Below are positions 36,713-45,851 of a stretch of DNA of 64,000 bases, piece after piece. A program made the position numbers and the translations under genes. The notes under the pieces were generated by a model. It was given only the letters and a program-made list of their open reading frames with translations, was not told the DNA's origin and ran no database searches. Every line of letters starts with the position of its first letter. The stretch's first letter is position 1. Source of the stretch: Planctomycetales bacterium (lineage in GTDB: Bacteria > Planctomycetota > Planctomycetia > Planctomycetales > Planctomycetaceae); assembly GCA_028285345.1 (NCBI GenBank), contig JANQPT010000019.1, positions 167,813 through 231,812 on the forward strand. The letters run 5' to 3'.

Positions 36713-36779
36713 GCCACGAATCGCACGAATTGACACGAATGATCCGCCGCAATTCGTGAAGATTCGTGCGATTCGTGGC
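36713..36779. repeat. long inverted repeat, GCCACGAATCGCACGAATT type
   Basis: The arms GCCACGAATCGCACGAATT (36713-36731) and AATTCGTG...ATTCGTGCGATTCGTGGC (36751-36779) are inverted copies with a short spacer. This type is widespread between genes in many bacteria; a short remnant (CCACGAATCGC) is at about 54737. It might also fold in transcripts reading out of the WD40 gene. Confidence 0.6.
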
Positions 36780-36914
36780 GAGATCTTTTGTTGGTCGTTG
36801 GCTGCGGCGACAACTCAATGTGCTGATCCGCGCCGAGTTGCTCGGCTGAACGCTCCCGTGCGCCTCGTTCAACCTTCGGCGCGGCACGAAGATCGTTGAT
36901 TGCATCGGCAGGCC

Positions 36915-36966
36915 TTGACTCGACAAGACAGTATGTCTACTATCGATACAAGACAATGCGTCTTGT
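36915..36966 (+). promoter_or_regulatory. promoter and candidate BlaI operator of the blaI/M56 operon
   Basis: TTGACT (36915-36920) and TACTAT (36938-36943) are 17 bp apart, a good sigma-70 type promoter. Overlapping it are ACAAGAC (36923-36929) with an imperfect mate (GTATGTC, 36931-36937), and just downstream a perfect inverted repeat ACAAGAC-N5-GTCTTGT (36948-36966). Position over and just after the -10 element is what an autoregulated BlaI/MecI operator would show. Confidence 0.65.
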
Positions 36967-37006
36967 TGTTCGTGGCACGCCGAGCCGGTTTCTGAGAGAT
37001 CACCCA

Positions 37007-37420
37007 ATGAAAAAGCGCCAACTACCCTCCGTCACCGGCGCTGAATTGAAGGTGTTGGAAGAACTGTGGGAATGCGACCGCGCGACAATCGGTCAGTTGC
37101 GGGACGCAATCTATCCCGACGGAGGCAGCTCAAAGTTTGCCACGGTTCAAAAACTGCTCTCGCGGCTGATCGATAAGAAACTCGTGAGCCGTGAGAAAGA
37201 GGACGCGCATTGGATTTTTCGACCACTCATTGCGCGCGATGAACTGGTCGGCACGGAGCTGCGCCGCTTGGCCGTCCGTCTGGGCGGCAAGACTTTGGCG
37301 CCATTGCTCACATACCTCGTCGAGTCGGGTGAGCTGAGCGTACCCGAGCGGGCGCACCTGCGGCGACTTCTCGACGAGCCTTCGGACTCGGTGAAACAAC
37401 CGCGAAAGCGAAATCAATAA
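37007..37420 (+). CDS. BlaI/MecI family transcriptional regulator
   Basis: A 137-residue winged-helix repressor of the BlaI/MecI/CopY family. The N-terminal domain has LPSVTGAELKVLEELWECDR, then TIGQLRDAI and the wing SSKFATVQKLLSRLIDKKLV; the C-terminal helices are the dimerisation part. These repressors are cleaved by their M56 partner upon a signal; the partner is the next gene, 11 nt downstream. The start at 37007 fits the fold; the open frame before it (to 36896) covers the promoter region. Beta-lactam sensing is not implied: planctomycetes carry many such pairs. Confidence 0.9.
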   Translation: MKKRQLPSVTGAELKVLEELWECDRATIGQLRDAIYPDGGSSKFATVQKLLSRLIDKKLVSREKEDAHWIFRPLIARDELVGTELRRLAVRLGGKTLAPLLTYLVESGELSVPERAHLRRLLDEPSDSVKQPRKRNQ

Positions 37421-37431
37421 GGAGACTGGCG

Positions 37432-38511
37432 GTGTCCTGGCTGTCCGTGGTTGTTTCGAACGTTGCCTTGGCGTCGATCCTGGCACTGGCCGCGTGGATT
37501 GTGCAGCGGCGACTGGGGCGGCCGGCGGTGGCGCGGACTCTGTGGGTGCTGGTGTTGATCAAGCTGATCACACCGCCGATTGCTACGATACCGTTCGTTC
37601 AACCATCGAGTCCAATTGCCTGCACGCTGGGAATCTGCCGCTGCGGGCCGCATGCACCAGCTCCAGTCTGGTTGGTCGAAGCGGCGCCGTGGGTTTTGCT
37701 GGGGGCATGGTTAATTGGCGTGGCCGCGATCTTCGTTACGGCAGGGCGGAGTTGGATTCGACTGAATCAAGTTCTGTCCAGCGCCCACCCAGCCTCGCAG
37801 GAGTGGCAGTCATTGGCGGCAAGGCTGTCGACTGAGCTTTCGATTCGAAAGCCGCCGGAGATTCTGGAAGTGCCGGGCCGGTTACCCCCCATGGTCGTTT
37901 CAAGTTGGCGGCGACCGCGGATCCTGCTGCCGCTCGATTTGATTGAGCGGATTACGAACTCGCAGAAAGAAGCCTTGTTGTTGCACGAGTTGGTACATAT
38001 ACGACGGGGCGATCACATGGTGCGGATGCTTGAGTTTCTCGTCAGAGCAGCCTATTGGTGGTTGCCCGGTATCGGTTTGCTCGGCCGGCAGTTGCGCGCC
38101 TGCGAAGAGGCCTACTGTGACCAGGCAGTGGTGAACTACCTGCCGCAAGCGCGGCGCGACTACGCTGGACTCTTGTTGGACGTGGTCGATTTCGTCGGAT
38201 TGGTTCAGCGGCAGGCCCATCTGCAGTCGACGGCGATGAGCGCCGCCGCCGATCTTGAGGAGCGCTTAACTGCGATTCTCGACACGACACAGCGGACGCC
38301 AAGTGGTTGGCCGATCGGTGCCGTTGTACTGTGTCTCGCCTGCGTCATCATGCCGGGTGGATTTCGCTACGAAGTCGGCCGTCGAGATCTGCCTCAGCCT
38401 ACTGATCCGTCAGCCGCGCCGGTGAAGCCGGCAGAGAAAGCGAATGAACTGAGCGCCGGTTGTCATGCCGGGGCGCCCGTGGTTGAGATAGCGACGTTCA
38501 CGTGTCCGTGA
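37432..38511 (+). CDS. M56 (BlaR1-like) membrane metallopeptidase
   Basis: A 359-residue integral membrane protease. The N-terminal hydrophobic segments are at about 5-25 and 38-55, then 85-105, and the zinc site is HELVH (185-189) with the distal Glu in RACEEAYCD (about 225). A last membrane segment (IGAVVLCLACVIMPGGF) lies near residue 290. Unlike BlaR1, there is no large penicillin-binding sensor domain; the short C-terminal tail ends after a Pro/Ala linker. It begins with GTG, 11 nt after the BlaI gene, and presumably cleaves that repressor. Confidence 0.85.
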   Translation: MSWLSVVVSNVALASILALAAWIVQRRLGRPAVARTLWVLVLIKLITPPIATIPFVQPSSPIACTLGICRCGPHAPAPVWLVEAAPWVLLGAWLIGVAAIFVTAGRSWIRLNQVLSSAHPASQEWQSLAARLSTELSIRKPPEILEVPGRLPPMVVSSWRRPRILLPLDLIERITNSQKEALLLHELVHIRRGDHMVRMLEFLVRAAYWWLPGIGLLGRQLRACEEAYCDQAVVNYLPQARRDYAGLLLDVVDFVGLVQRQAHLQSTAMSAAADLEERLTAILDTTQRTPSGWPIGAVVLCLACVIMPGGFRYEVGRRDLPQPTDPSAAPVKPAEKANELSAGCHAGAPVVEIATFTCP

Positions 38512-38615
38512 GTCGCCGGAGTGTTTTGCGCCAAACAATCAACTCATTAGGAATCAGGCAAGCAACTTGCCTGCGGGCTGTGAGCCACGCTGAGAATTCT
38601 GCCTAGGAGAGTTTG

Positions 38616-40493
38616 ATGTTCCAATTACTTCGATCGACCAAGGCTTTGGTGTTGTTCACGGCGGTTTTGATGAACTGCGCAAACGCTGTGTCCGCTGCAG
38701 CGGCGAACGAGGGGAAGACGTTCGACGGCCAATGGCGAACGTCCCGGGGAATCGTCAACATTGAGCAATCCGGCGAGAACGTCACCGGCACTTTTGGGAA
38801 GACCGGACAAATTGCGATCGAGGGAACGGTGGCGGGCAACACGTTAACCTTCAATTACCAACAGCGCCAATCCCGCGGCGAGGCGCGCTGGACTCTAGAT
38901 GCGTCGGGCCGCTCGTTTCGAGGCAGTTATCAAGTTCGGGGCGGTCGACGCGGCGGGTGGAACGGCTGGCGGCCGGATCCGGATGCAACGAACGACAAAC
39001 CGGCAAAGATCGACGGATTGTGGCTGACGAACCAGGGGCTGATGGAATTGGAACAGACCGGCAACAAGATTGCGGGACGGTATGCGTTTCGTGGTACATC
39101 ACAAATCGACGGGACGGTTGCGGGACGGAAAATTGACGTGAACTACAATGCATTCCGCCCGGGCAGAGGGTGGTTTGACGTTGCCGCCGACGGGGACTCA
39201 TTTGCCGGCGCAGCGGTCGGCGACGGCTCGACTGCCTGGTACGGTTGGCGGGGGCGACGCGCACCGGAGTTCGCCCGTCATGCCAAGCTCGTGCCGGGTG
39301 AGATTGTGGACGGTTCGACGAACGGGTTGCTGACATATTCGATTCGGGCCCCGGAAGGCTACCGAGAGGGGCAGGAGAAGAAGTGGCCGGCGGTGGTCAT
39401 TCTGCACGGATCGAATATGAATGGCAAAGCTTACGTGAACACCATCGCCCGTTCTTGGCCCGAGATCGCCCGTGACTATCTGCTCATCGGCATCAACGGC
39501 GAAAGGCCGTCTTCCATCGGAAAGTCTCCACGATTCAACTTTTCGTACGTCAGCTACGTCGGCCGCAGCACGTTTAAAGGCTATCCAGGGACCGACCGCG
39601 AAAGCCCGGCTTTAGTGGCCGAAGCGCTGGATGAGCTTCGCGAGGTGTACCCGGTCGCTCAATACTTTGTCGGCGGCCATTCTCAAGGAGGCTTCTTGAC
39701 GTACAGCCTGTTGATGAATTTTCCCGAGAAGATCGCGGGCGCCTTTCCGATCTCGGCAGGGGTCATCTTCCAATGTGAGCCGAGCGCCTATACCGATGAA
39801 CCGCTGCGCGCCGCCCAGAGATCGGTACCGTTGGCGATTATACACGGAAAGACCGACAGAGTGGTCGCTTTCGATTCCGGCGAATACGCGGCGGTTCTCT
39901 TCGGCGAAGCCGGGTGGCCGGCCTTCCGCTTTTTTGCGGACAACTCGCGAGCCGGCCATCGGTTCGCACTCCTGCCCGTTGGGAAAGCGATCCGTTGGCT
40001 CGAATCGCAGACGTCGGATGATGCGGCTCAGTTGCTCGACTTCGCCGAGCGGCGGATGAAAGAGCAGGGCGGATATCGTGACGCCCTGTCCGCGCTGAAC
40101 CGTGCCGGTGCTCTCAAACCGGACAAGATCAACGACACCAAGCAGGCGCGGCTCGAACGCATGTCGCGCAAGATCGACGCGGAGGCGCGTGCCGGTGCCG
40201 CCAAATTCTTGCCGAAGATCCGCAGCGGCTCAGGCGGCCCATGGATCGACGAGTTCCTGGCTTACCGCGACGATTTTGAGTTTGCACCCGCCGCCCGCGA
40301 AGTGATGCAGGAGTTCAACGCACTCCGCGCACAGCACGACGATTCGGCGCAGAAATTGATCAACGAAGCCCGTGCCGCGTTTCGGATGGGCAAGCGCGAC
40401 GCGGGTTACGACAAGTACGAGGAAATCGTGCGATTCTACTACGCCGCCTCGTCATACCGAAACGTCAATCGCTGGCTCTCGAATCGGAAGTGA
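38616..40493 (+). CDS. exported alpha/beta hydrolase with N-terminal beta repeats
   Basis: A 625-residue exported protein: signal peptide (about 1-28), two beta-rich repeats (FDGQWRTSRGIVNIEQSG at ~37 and IDGLWLTNQGLMELEQTG at ~132), and an alpha/beta hydrolase domain with VVILHGSNMNG (oxyanion side), nucleophile Ser356 in GHSQGG, Asp414 (GKTDRVV) and His448 (AGHRF), then a helical C-terminal part (about 470-620) with low complexity. Resembles exported esterases/feruloyl-esterase-like enzymes. GGAGAGTTTG sits before the ATG at 38616. It follows the M56 gene by about 100 nt and might be in its regulon; the substrate is unknown. Confidence 0.75.
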   Translation: MFQLLRSTKALVLFTAVLMNCANAVSAAAANEGKTFDGQWRTSRGIVNIEQSGENVTGTFGKTGQIAIEGTVAGNTLTFNYQQRQSRGEARWTLDASGRSFRGSYQVRGGRRGGWNGWRPDPDATNDKPAKIDGLWLTNQGLMELEQTGNKIAGRYAFRGTSQIDGTVAGRKIDVNYNAFRPGRGWFDVAADGDSFAGAAVGDGSTAWYGWRGRRAPEFARHAKLVPGEIVDGSTNGLLTYSIRAPEGYREGQEKKWPAVVILHGSNMNGKAYVNTIARSWPEIARDYLLIGINGERPSSIGKSPRFNFSYVSYVGRSTFKGYPGTDRESPALVAEALDELREVYPVAQYFVGGHSQGGFLTYSLLMNFPEKIAGAFPISAGVIFQCEPSAYTDEPLRAAQRSVPLAIIHGKTDRVVAFDSGEYAAVLFGEAGWPAFRFFADNSRAGHRFALLPVGKAIRWLESQTSDDAAQLLDFAERRMKEQGGYRDALSALNRAGALKPDKINDTKQARLERMSRKIDAEARAGAAKFLPKIRSGSGGPWIDEFLAYRDDFEFAPAAREVMQEFNALRAQHDDSAQKLINEARAAFRMGKRDAGYDKYEEIVRFYYAASSYRNVNRWLSNRK

Positions 40494-40545
40494 GAATACT
40501 CTGACCGGGCGGCCAAAGTTTGGGACTTCGTCTGACGCAAGCTGT

Positions 40546-41964
40546 TTATTCGCGCGGAACCAGCTTGAGAAGCTTGTTCGGTTTGACGACAACTCCGCTG
40601 CGAATGACGTTCTCGATTTTCCGTGTGTTGCGAATCTCTTTGGTCGGGTCGGCGGTCAGGATCACCAGATCGGCCAGTTTACCGGGTGCGATACTGCCCA
40701 GCTGTTGTTCCTGGTTCAGAATTCGGGCGTTGTTGATCGTCGCGGCAATCAGAGCGTCCGCCGGTGAGAGCCCAGACCGCACCAGCATCTCTAACTCTTG
40801 GTGCAACGAGAACCCGGGCGGAACGAACGGTTCGGGAGTGTCCGTCCCGGCCAAAATCGGCACGCCGGCGCGGTGCAGCATGCCGGTCAATTCTTGATAC
40901 TTGGCAATCTCACGGCGGCGGACGTCGCGGGTGTCCGGCTTGAGATTGCGTCCCGCCCGATAGCTGTCCCAATAGCGCCGCATTCGCTGCGGTACTTGCT
41001 TCATGTCGGGATGTTGTTGCACCTCGTCCAGGTCGTGCAGATAAATCATGTTGCGAAATACGACCAAGGTGGGATCGACCGCCACCTGGCGGTTCGCCAG
41101 CAGTTCGATGAGTTGTTGGCACTTCGGATTGTTGAGATCGAGATCGGCGCGATGGTGGGGATTCTTGGTGACCTCGCTGGGGATGCTGTAATTAAACACC
41201 GACCAGATGTGCTCCAGGCAGTCGATGCCGTCCGCGGCGGCGTGCTGGGCCGTGTAGCGTCCCAAGTGGCCGGTGACTTTCATCCCCCGGCGATGCCCCT
41301 GCTTGATCACTTCCAGACCGACATCGCGCGGCGTGCCGACGTAGATTTTTAAGGTGGTGACGTTCCACTGCGCCATATCCGCCACAAACGGGGCGACCTG
41401 TGCAGGTTCGGTGAGAGCGTAACCGACGTCCCGGTGAAACGGCGGATCGCGGTCGATCAGCGGGCTGGCCAAGAACACGCGCGGACAATGCGCAGGGTTC
41501 GCCGCCGCAAAATTCGCCACGCCGGCCTCCGCAACGATCGCGTCTCCCGCACTACGGACCGTCGTCACGCCTGCGGCCAGGAATAATGGCAAGAACTCAT
41601 CCCCCGTCACGTGCGTGCGGTCGGCAAGGTGTACGAGATGGACGTGTGCGTCAATCAGGCCGGGAATGACGTATTTGCCCGCACCATCAATAACAGTAGC
41701 GCCGCCGGGAATCTCCAACGGTTGCTGCGGCGTGCCGATCGCGGCGATCTTGTCACCGCGAATGAGGATCGACCGCTGCGGCAACATCGTGCCGGTGGAG
41801 GTGTCGAAGATTGTCGTGTCTCGGATGAGAAGGGGTGGCGATGCGGCTTGAGCGGTGGAAAGGCAGGGCGTGCAGAGAATTGACAAAAGAACTAGGTATC
41901 TCATCATCGGTCGCAGCATCATTTCCAAATCTCTGCAGGTAGCCTGTCGCGTCGAGGGGATCAT
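40546..41964 (-). CDS. exported amidohydrolase (imidazolonepropionase/prolidase-like)
   Basis: A 472-residue metal-dependent amidohydrolase. After a signal peptide-like stretch (MMRYLVLLSILCTPCLSTA) come the beta-sandwich strands (TTIFDTSTGTMLPQRSILI) and the barrel with GLIDAHVHLVH (two metal His), KIYV, KVTGHLGRYTAQHA, CLEHIW and ILAGTDTPE. The C-terminal GKLADLVILTADP closes the composite sandwich. Substrates of this branch include N-acyl dipeptides and cyclic amides. The ATG at 41964 overlaps the pyrE stop; ATGs at 41922 and 41904 would give a cleaner signal peptide. Converges with the alpha/beta hydrolase gene. Confidence 0.85.
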   Translation of the reverse strand: MIPSTRQATCRDLEMMLRPMMRYLVLLSILCTPCLSTAQAASPPLLIRDTTIFDTSTGTMLPQRSILIRGDKIAAIGTPQQPLEIPGGATVIDGAGKYVIPGLIDAHVHLVHLADRTHVTGDEFLPLFLAAGVTTVRSAGDAIVAEAGVANFAAANPAHCPRVFLASPLIDRDPPFHRDVGYALTEPAQVAPFVADMAQWNVTTLKIYVGTPRDVGLEVIKQGHRRGMKVTGHLGRYTAQHAAADGIDCLEHIWSVFNYSIPSEVTKNPHHRADLDLNNPKCQQLIELLANRQVAVDPTLVVFRNMIYLHDLDEVQQHPDMKQVPQRMRRYWDSYRAGRNLKPDTRDVRRREIAKYQELTGMLHRAGVPILAGTDTPEPFVPPGFSLHQELEMLVRSGLSPADALIAATINNARILNQEQQLGSIAPGKLADLVILTADPTKEIRNTRKIENVIRSGVVVKPNKLLKLVPRE

Positions 41965-42500
41965 TCCCGGGAATCTGCCTGACTGTCTTCAAGTTCCGAG
42001 GCGAGAAACAGTGCCTGCAGATGAATTCCTGCTGATGAGAGTTTTTCACGACCTCCCTGCTCGCGGTCGATCGTGCAAATTGCATCGGTGACAACGGCTC
42101 CGCGCTCGCGGAGTTCAGCCGCTGAGAGTTGCACCTGTCCGCCGGAGGTAATCACGTCTTCCACAATCAGCAATCGGGCGCCGTCAATGGAGCCGCCTTC
42201 AGCGATTTGGCAGGTTCCGTACTCCTTGGCGGCTTTTCGAACAAATAGCGTCGGCAAGCCGGTCAATTGTGAGAGCACGGTCGCAATCGGCACGCCGCCC
42301 AATTCCAGCCCCGCAAGCATGTCAACATCCGCGGGAATCAGCTCGCGCATGCCAAGGCAGATTTGTTTGAGTAACTGCGGGTCCGACTCGAAACGGTACT
42401 TGTCAAAGTAATGATCGGAGAACTGGCCCGAACGCAAGCGAAAGCTGCCCGTGAGGTGCGATGTTTTAAAAATAGCGGCGGCCAGTTCTTGTCGTGTCAT
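41961..42500 (-). CDS. pyrE: orotate phosphoribosyltransferase
   Basis: PyrE joins orotate and PRPP to give OMP in pyrimidine synthesis. The 179-residue protein has the PRPP loop LLIVEDVITSGGQ (the acidic pair ED) and FVRKAAKEYGTCQIAEG, the mobile catalytic loop with the conserved Lys-Lys-like residues. The N-terminus begins FKTSHLTGSFRLRSGQFSDHY, as in the family. I start at the ATG at 42500; the frame is open to 42560 without a good start. The end overlaps the downstream amidohydrolase by four bases, so they are co-translated, although the pathway link is unclear. Confidence 0.93.
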   Translation of the reverse strand: MTRQELAAAIFKTSHLTGSFRLRSGQFSDHYFDKYRFESDPQLLKQICLGMRELIPADVDMLAGLELGGVPIATVLSQLTGLPTLFVRKAAKEYGTCQIAEGGSIDGARLLIVEDVITSGGQVQLSAAELRERGAVVTDAICTIDREQGGREKLSSAGIHLQALFLASELEDSQADSRE

Positions 42501-42556
42501 CGCAATAGGCACATCAATGCGGAAGATAGGGTTGGACGACGTACCGCCGCTGCCGC

Positions 42557-44044
42557 TCAAATCACCTGATGAATCGGCTCGACCTCTTCCACGCCAACGA
42601 GCTTCTGATCCAATCCGCCGTAGAAGTACGACAGCTTATTCGGATCGAGGCCCATTTGGTGCAGGATGGTGGCGTGGAGTTGTTTGACGTGCAGGGGGTC
42701 GTCCACCGCGGCGGAGCCGAGTTCGTCGGTGGTGCCGACGCTTTGGCCACCCTTGATCCCGCCGCCGGCCATCCACATCGTGAAGCCGTAGGCGTTGTGG
42801 TCGCGGCCGCTCCCTTTGGCGTATTCGGCGGTCGGCTGCCGGCCGAATTCGCCGCCCCAGACGATCAGCGTCTCGTCCAGCAGGCTCCGCTGCTTGAGGT
42901 CTTTGATTAGCGCCGCGATCGGCTGGTCGGTGTTAAACGCATGATAGTTGTGGTTCTTTTCGAGATCGCCGTGGGCGTCCCAGTTGTTGTCGTTATGGTT
43001 GCCGCCGGAGTAGAGCTGAATAAACCGCACGCCGCGCTCCACCAGCCGGCGGGCTAATAGGCAGCGGCGGCCGAAGTCGTGCGTTCGCTCGTTGTCCAAG
43101 CCGTACATTTTCTGCGTCTCAGCGGTCTCCTGTGAAAGGTCAACCGCTTCGGGCGCGTGCCGCTGCATGTTAAAGGCGAGTTCGTAGCTGGCAATGCGGG
43201 CGGCCAGATCGCTGTTGCCGGCGCGGTCGGCGAGATGCGCTCTGTTGGTTTCGTTCAGCGCGTTTAATAACTCTCGCTGCGCGGCGCGGGTCATGCCTTT
43301 CGGCGGAACGAGATCGAGAATCGGCGCTCCCTTGGAACGCATGACGGTCGCCTGATAAGTGGCGGGCATATAGCCGCTGGACCAATTCTTGGCGCCGCTG
43401 ATCGGTCCGCCGGTCGGATCGAGCATCACCACAAAACCGGGCAGGTTTTCATTGACCGTGCCCAATCCGTAATTGAGCCACGACCCTAGCGCGGGGCTGC
43501 CGCTGAGAATGCGGCCGGAATTCATCATCAGCATTGCCGACCCGTGAATCGGCGAGTCGGCCATCATCGACTTCAAGAACGCGATGTCGTCCACACAGGT
43601 CGCCAGGTGCGGAAACAACTCCGAAACCCATTGGCCCGATTCGCCGTGCCGTTTGAACTTCCAACGCGGTTCGACGATGCGGCCCTCGTTCTTGTGACCG
43701 CCACGGCCGAAGGTTTTGACCTTCACCGTCTTGCCGTCCATGCCGATCATCGACGGCTTGTGGTCAAACGTATCAATGTGGCTCGGCCCGCCGTACATGA
43801 ACAGGAAGATCACGCTCTTTGCTTTGGGCGCGAAGTGCGGCGGCTTGGGCGCCAGCGGATTCTCCGTAATCGCCGCTCCGCCGGCTGCGGAGGCCGAGTT
43901 TCGGAAGAACCCGTCTCCGCTCAACAGCCCACTTAGCGCAACCGAGGTAAATCCGGCGCCCGATTGCCAAAAAAACTCGCGGCGGGTGCGGCCGCAAAAG
44001 GCGTCGCGTCCTGTCGAGGATGATCGAGGCGTCGCGGGCGTCAT
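42557..44044 (-). CDS. DUF1501 family exported protein
   Basis: A 495-residue DUF1501 protein with a Tat leader (CGRTRREFFWQSGAGFTSVA). Blocks: VIFLFMYGGPSHIDTFDHKP, FLKSMMADSPIHGSAMLMMN, FIQLYSGGNHNDNNWDAHGD, LIVWGGEFGRQP and GRDHNAYGFTMWMAGGG. It belongs to the longer planctomycete subgroup whose genes normally follow DUF1549/DUF1553; no such partner is adjacent here. The C-terminus (KLSYFYGGLDQKLVG) is typical of that subgroup. Start at 44044 fits the RR leader; the longer frame to 44164 covers untranslated DNA. Its 3' end abuts pyrE, forming a gene block of three. Confidence 0.9.
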   Translation of the reverse strand: MTPATPRSSSTGRDAFCGRTRREFFWQSGAGFTSVALSGLLSGDGFFRNSASAAGGAAITENPLAPKPPHFAPKAKSVIFLFMYGGPSHIDTFDHKPSMIGMDGKTVKVKTFGRGGHKNEGRIVEPRWKFKRHGESGQWVSELFPHLATCVDDIAFLKSMMADSPIHGSAMLMMNSGRILSGSPALGSWLNYGLGTVNENLPGFVVMLDPTGGPISGAKNWSSGYMPATYQATVMRSKGAPILDLVPPKGMTRAAQRELLNALNETNRAHLADRAGNSDLAARIASYELAFNMQRHAPEAVDLSQETAETQKMYGLDNERTHDFGRRCLLARRLVERGVRFIQLYSGGNHNDNNWDAHGDLEKNHNYHAFNTDQPIAALIKDLKQRSLLDETLIVWGGEFGRQPTAEYAKGSGRDHNAYGFTMWMAGGGIKGGQSVGTTDELGSAAVDDPLHVKQLHATILHQMGLDPNKLSYFYGGLDQKLVGVEEVEPIHQVI

Positions 44045-44189
44045 TGTGCTGCTCCAGCAGATGTTGGGCGTATCTGTGCAAGAAAAATGGAGACGCGCGC
44101 CGATGAATGTCGGCGACCGCGTCTCCATCGATTCTAACCAAAGCGAGTCGCTTTGGCAGCCCAAACTGCCGTGCCCTCCGCTTCGTGTG

Positions 44190-45518
44190 CTACGGCTGTG
44201 ACTGCGTTTTGAGCCGCACGGGCGTCAGCTTTTCCACAATGATGTGGTCGGTGCCCCATTCGCGGCGGTGGGTGCGAGGACCGTTGAGGCCCATCGCCCG
44301 GCCAAGATAGCGGTCAAGATTGATGCCGGGAGCCGCCTGCAAATAGGCGAGGACACGCCCGCCGGGCGCCACCAAAGCGTGGACCGGAGCACCGCGGGGG
44401 GCGCCGATCGAACGTTGAATAATGCCAGCGCCGGAAAACCGCCGCCGCGTCGGTTGTTGTCGCCCGCCTGTTTGTGCTTGAGACCGGAGCGATAAGATCT
44501 GTGCCTCACGCTCATCCGATTCCCGCGTCAATCGAACGAATTCATCATGTTCGGCTTGGATTTTTTTGTACTGCGCCACCTTGCGGAGCCGCAGATTGAC
44601 TTGGCGGCGGATCGCGTCGTGCGCGGCGGAGCGTTGAAGGTTTTTGTAGTCCTGTTCCAGCGTGCGAAAGTCCCACTGCGACGTTTCACTACGGAGGATT
44701 TCCCGGAAACGGGCATCGAGTTTGGAAATGCGAACACGATCGTCCTGCAGTTCCTCTTGAGACGGCCCGGTCCGAATTGAGCCTTTGCCGCCCGAGTCGC
44801 TCTTGGGGGTCGTCGTGCGGACCATTCTGCGGCGTTTCAACTCGCCGCCGTCTCGCTGATCATGATCATCGTAACCAGTCTCATGGTCCTGCTCAGCCCA
44901 CAAGTCGCGCGCGCGTTTTCGCTGCCGCTTTTGACGGCGGTCGGGCGACGGCAAGTCGCCCCCTTCGTAGGGCATGTCGAATGGGTCGACCTGTTTTGAG
45001 TCAGCGTCGATCCGTCTGACAAATTGCCCCAGGATCCAGCGATGGTCTCCCGCAGGGGGCTGAATTTTGTAGTACCGCCGCGCACCTTGAGACGTGTTGA
45101 AGACCTTCTCGCCAAGAATCGCAACACGCTTGCCCCGCGCGAGCGTCACATGCCAAATATCGCGGCTCTCTTCTTCGATTTCGCTGCCGATCCAGACAAC
45201 GGAGTTGTTGACGAGAACCGTTCCCTGACCCGGCCGATTGGCCGTAGGTTGGGAATTGACCTCAATATTGTCAGCGGCAATCCAATCGAAGCTGCCGGCG
45301 GGCGGTGAAATCATCAGCCAGCCGCCCGGCTCGCGGCGATGCACCGTTACGCGATCCCCCCGGCCGAGTTTGCCGGTGTGATAGTGGTTGCGGCCAGGAC
45401 CGCTGCGGACGAAGACTTCGTCGTCGATCAGGGCTTCATAGGTTGATTCCCGAACCTGAGCATGCAGGGATGAAGAGGGGAGGACGGCGAGTATCAGGAT
45501 GGCGAGTGTCAGCCGCAT
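44190..45518 (-). CDS. exported SH3b-domain protein with coiled-coil
   Basis: A 442-residue exported protein: signal peptide MRLTLAILILAVLPSSSLHA, then two bacterial SH3-like repeats, the first with DDEVFVRSGPGRNHYHTGKL and WLMISPP (about 30-85) and the second with VVWIGSEIEEESRDIWHV (about 105-165). The middle part is very charged (QKRQRKRARDLWAEQDHE), followed by a coiled coil (about 265-345; LEQDYKNLQRSA, QYKKIQAEHDEFV), and the C-terminal part has GAPVHALVAPGGRVLAYLQA, another beta motif. SH3b repeats often bind peptidoglycan or peptides. It likely acts in the periplasm; the partner is unknown. Confidence 0.8.
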   Translation of the reverse strand: MRLTLAILILAVLPSSSLHAQVRESTYEALIDDEVFVRSGPGRNHYHTGKLGRGDRVTVHRREPGGWLMISPPAGSFDWIAADNIEVNSQPTANRPGQGTVLVNNSVVWIGSEIEEESRDIWHVTLARGKRVAILGEKVFNTSQGARRYYKIQPPAGDHRWILGQFVRRIDADSKQVDPFDMPYEGGDLPSPDRRQKRQRKRARDLWAEQDHETGYDDHDQRDGGELKRRRMVRTTTPKSDSGGKGSIRTGPSQEELQDDRVRISKLDARFREILRSETSQWDFRTLEQDYKNLQRSAAHDAIRRQVNLRLRKVAQYKKIQAEHDEFVRLTRESDEREAQILSLRSQAQTGGRQQPTRRRFSGAGIIQRSIGAPRGAPVHALVAPGGRVLAYLQAAPGINLDRYLGRAMGLNGPRTHRREWGTDHIIVEKLTPVRLKTQSQP

Positions 45519-45851
45519 TTGCTGAGACTCCTTAATGGAGGGATCGGTTCAAAACCTGCGCCCGGAAACGACAGACAGTTGTGCTGTGTTGTCGTCAAGT
45601 GAGGGCAATTGGTTTTGGGACGTGGTACTTCGAAATTGCCGAGAATCCCGGCGGGAACTTTGAAACTTGTCAACCGGCTATTGTAAGATGAATTGGGGTA
45701 GGCGTCGTTCTTCCGCCGATCGAGAGAGGTTGTAAAGTGTGCTAATGGAATTTGAGCAACGGCTCAAGATTAAGATAAAAAATTGCTGTCTTATAACTGA
45801 ATCTGAACGGTGGTGACTTCTGATTCCGAACGCGGCAGCCGGCAAGCTTCG
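45519..45851. other. intergenic region between SH3b and sugar isomerase-like genes
   Basis: A 333-bp gap on the minus-strand path. A short perfect hairpin (TTGAGC-AACG-GCTCAA, about 45753-45768) is present, without a T-run. The part from 45770 to 45851 follows the isomerase stop and is AT-rich. I see no gene. Confidence 0.4.

Noticed and set aside
36713..36779. Long hairpin as an intrinsic terminator for the WD40 gene
   Set aside because: No T-run follows it, and this sequence type is a dispersed repeat; left as a repeat.
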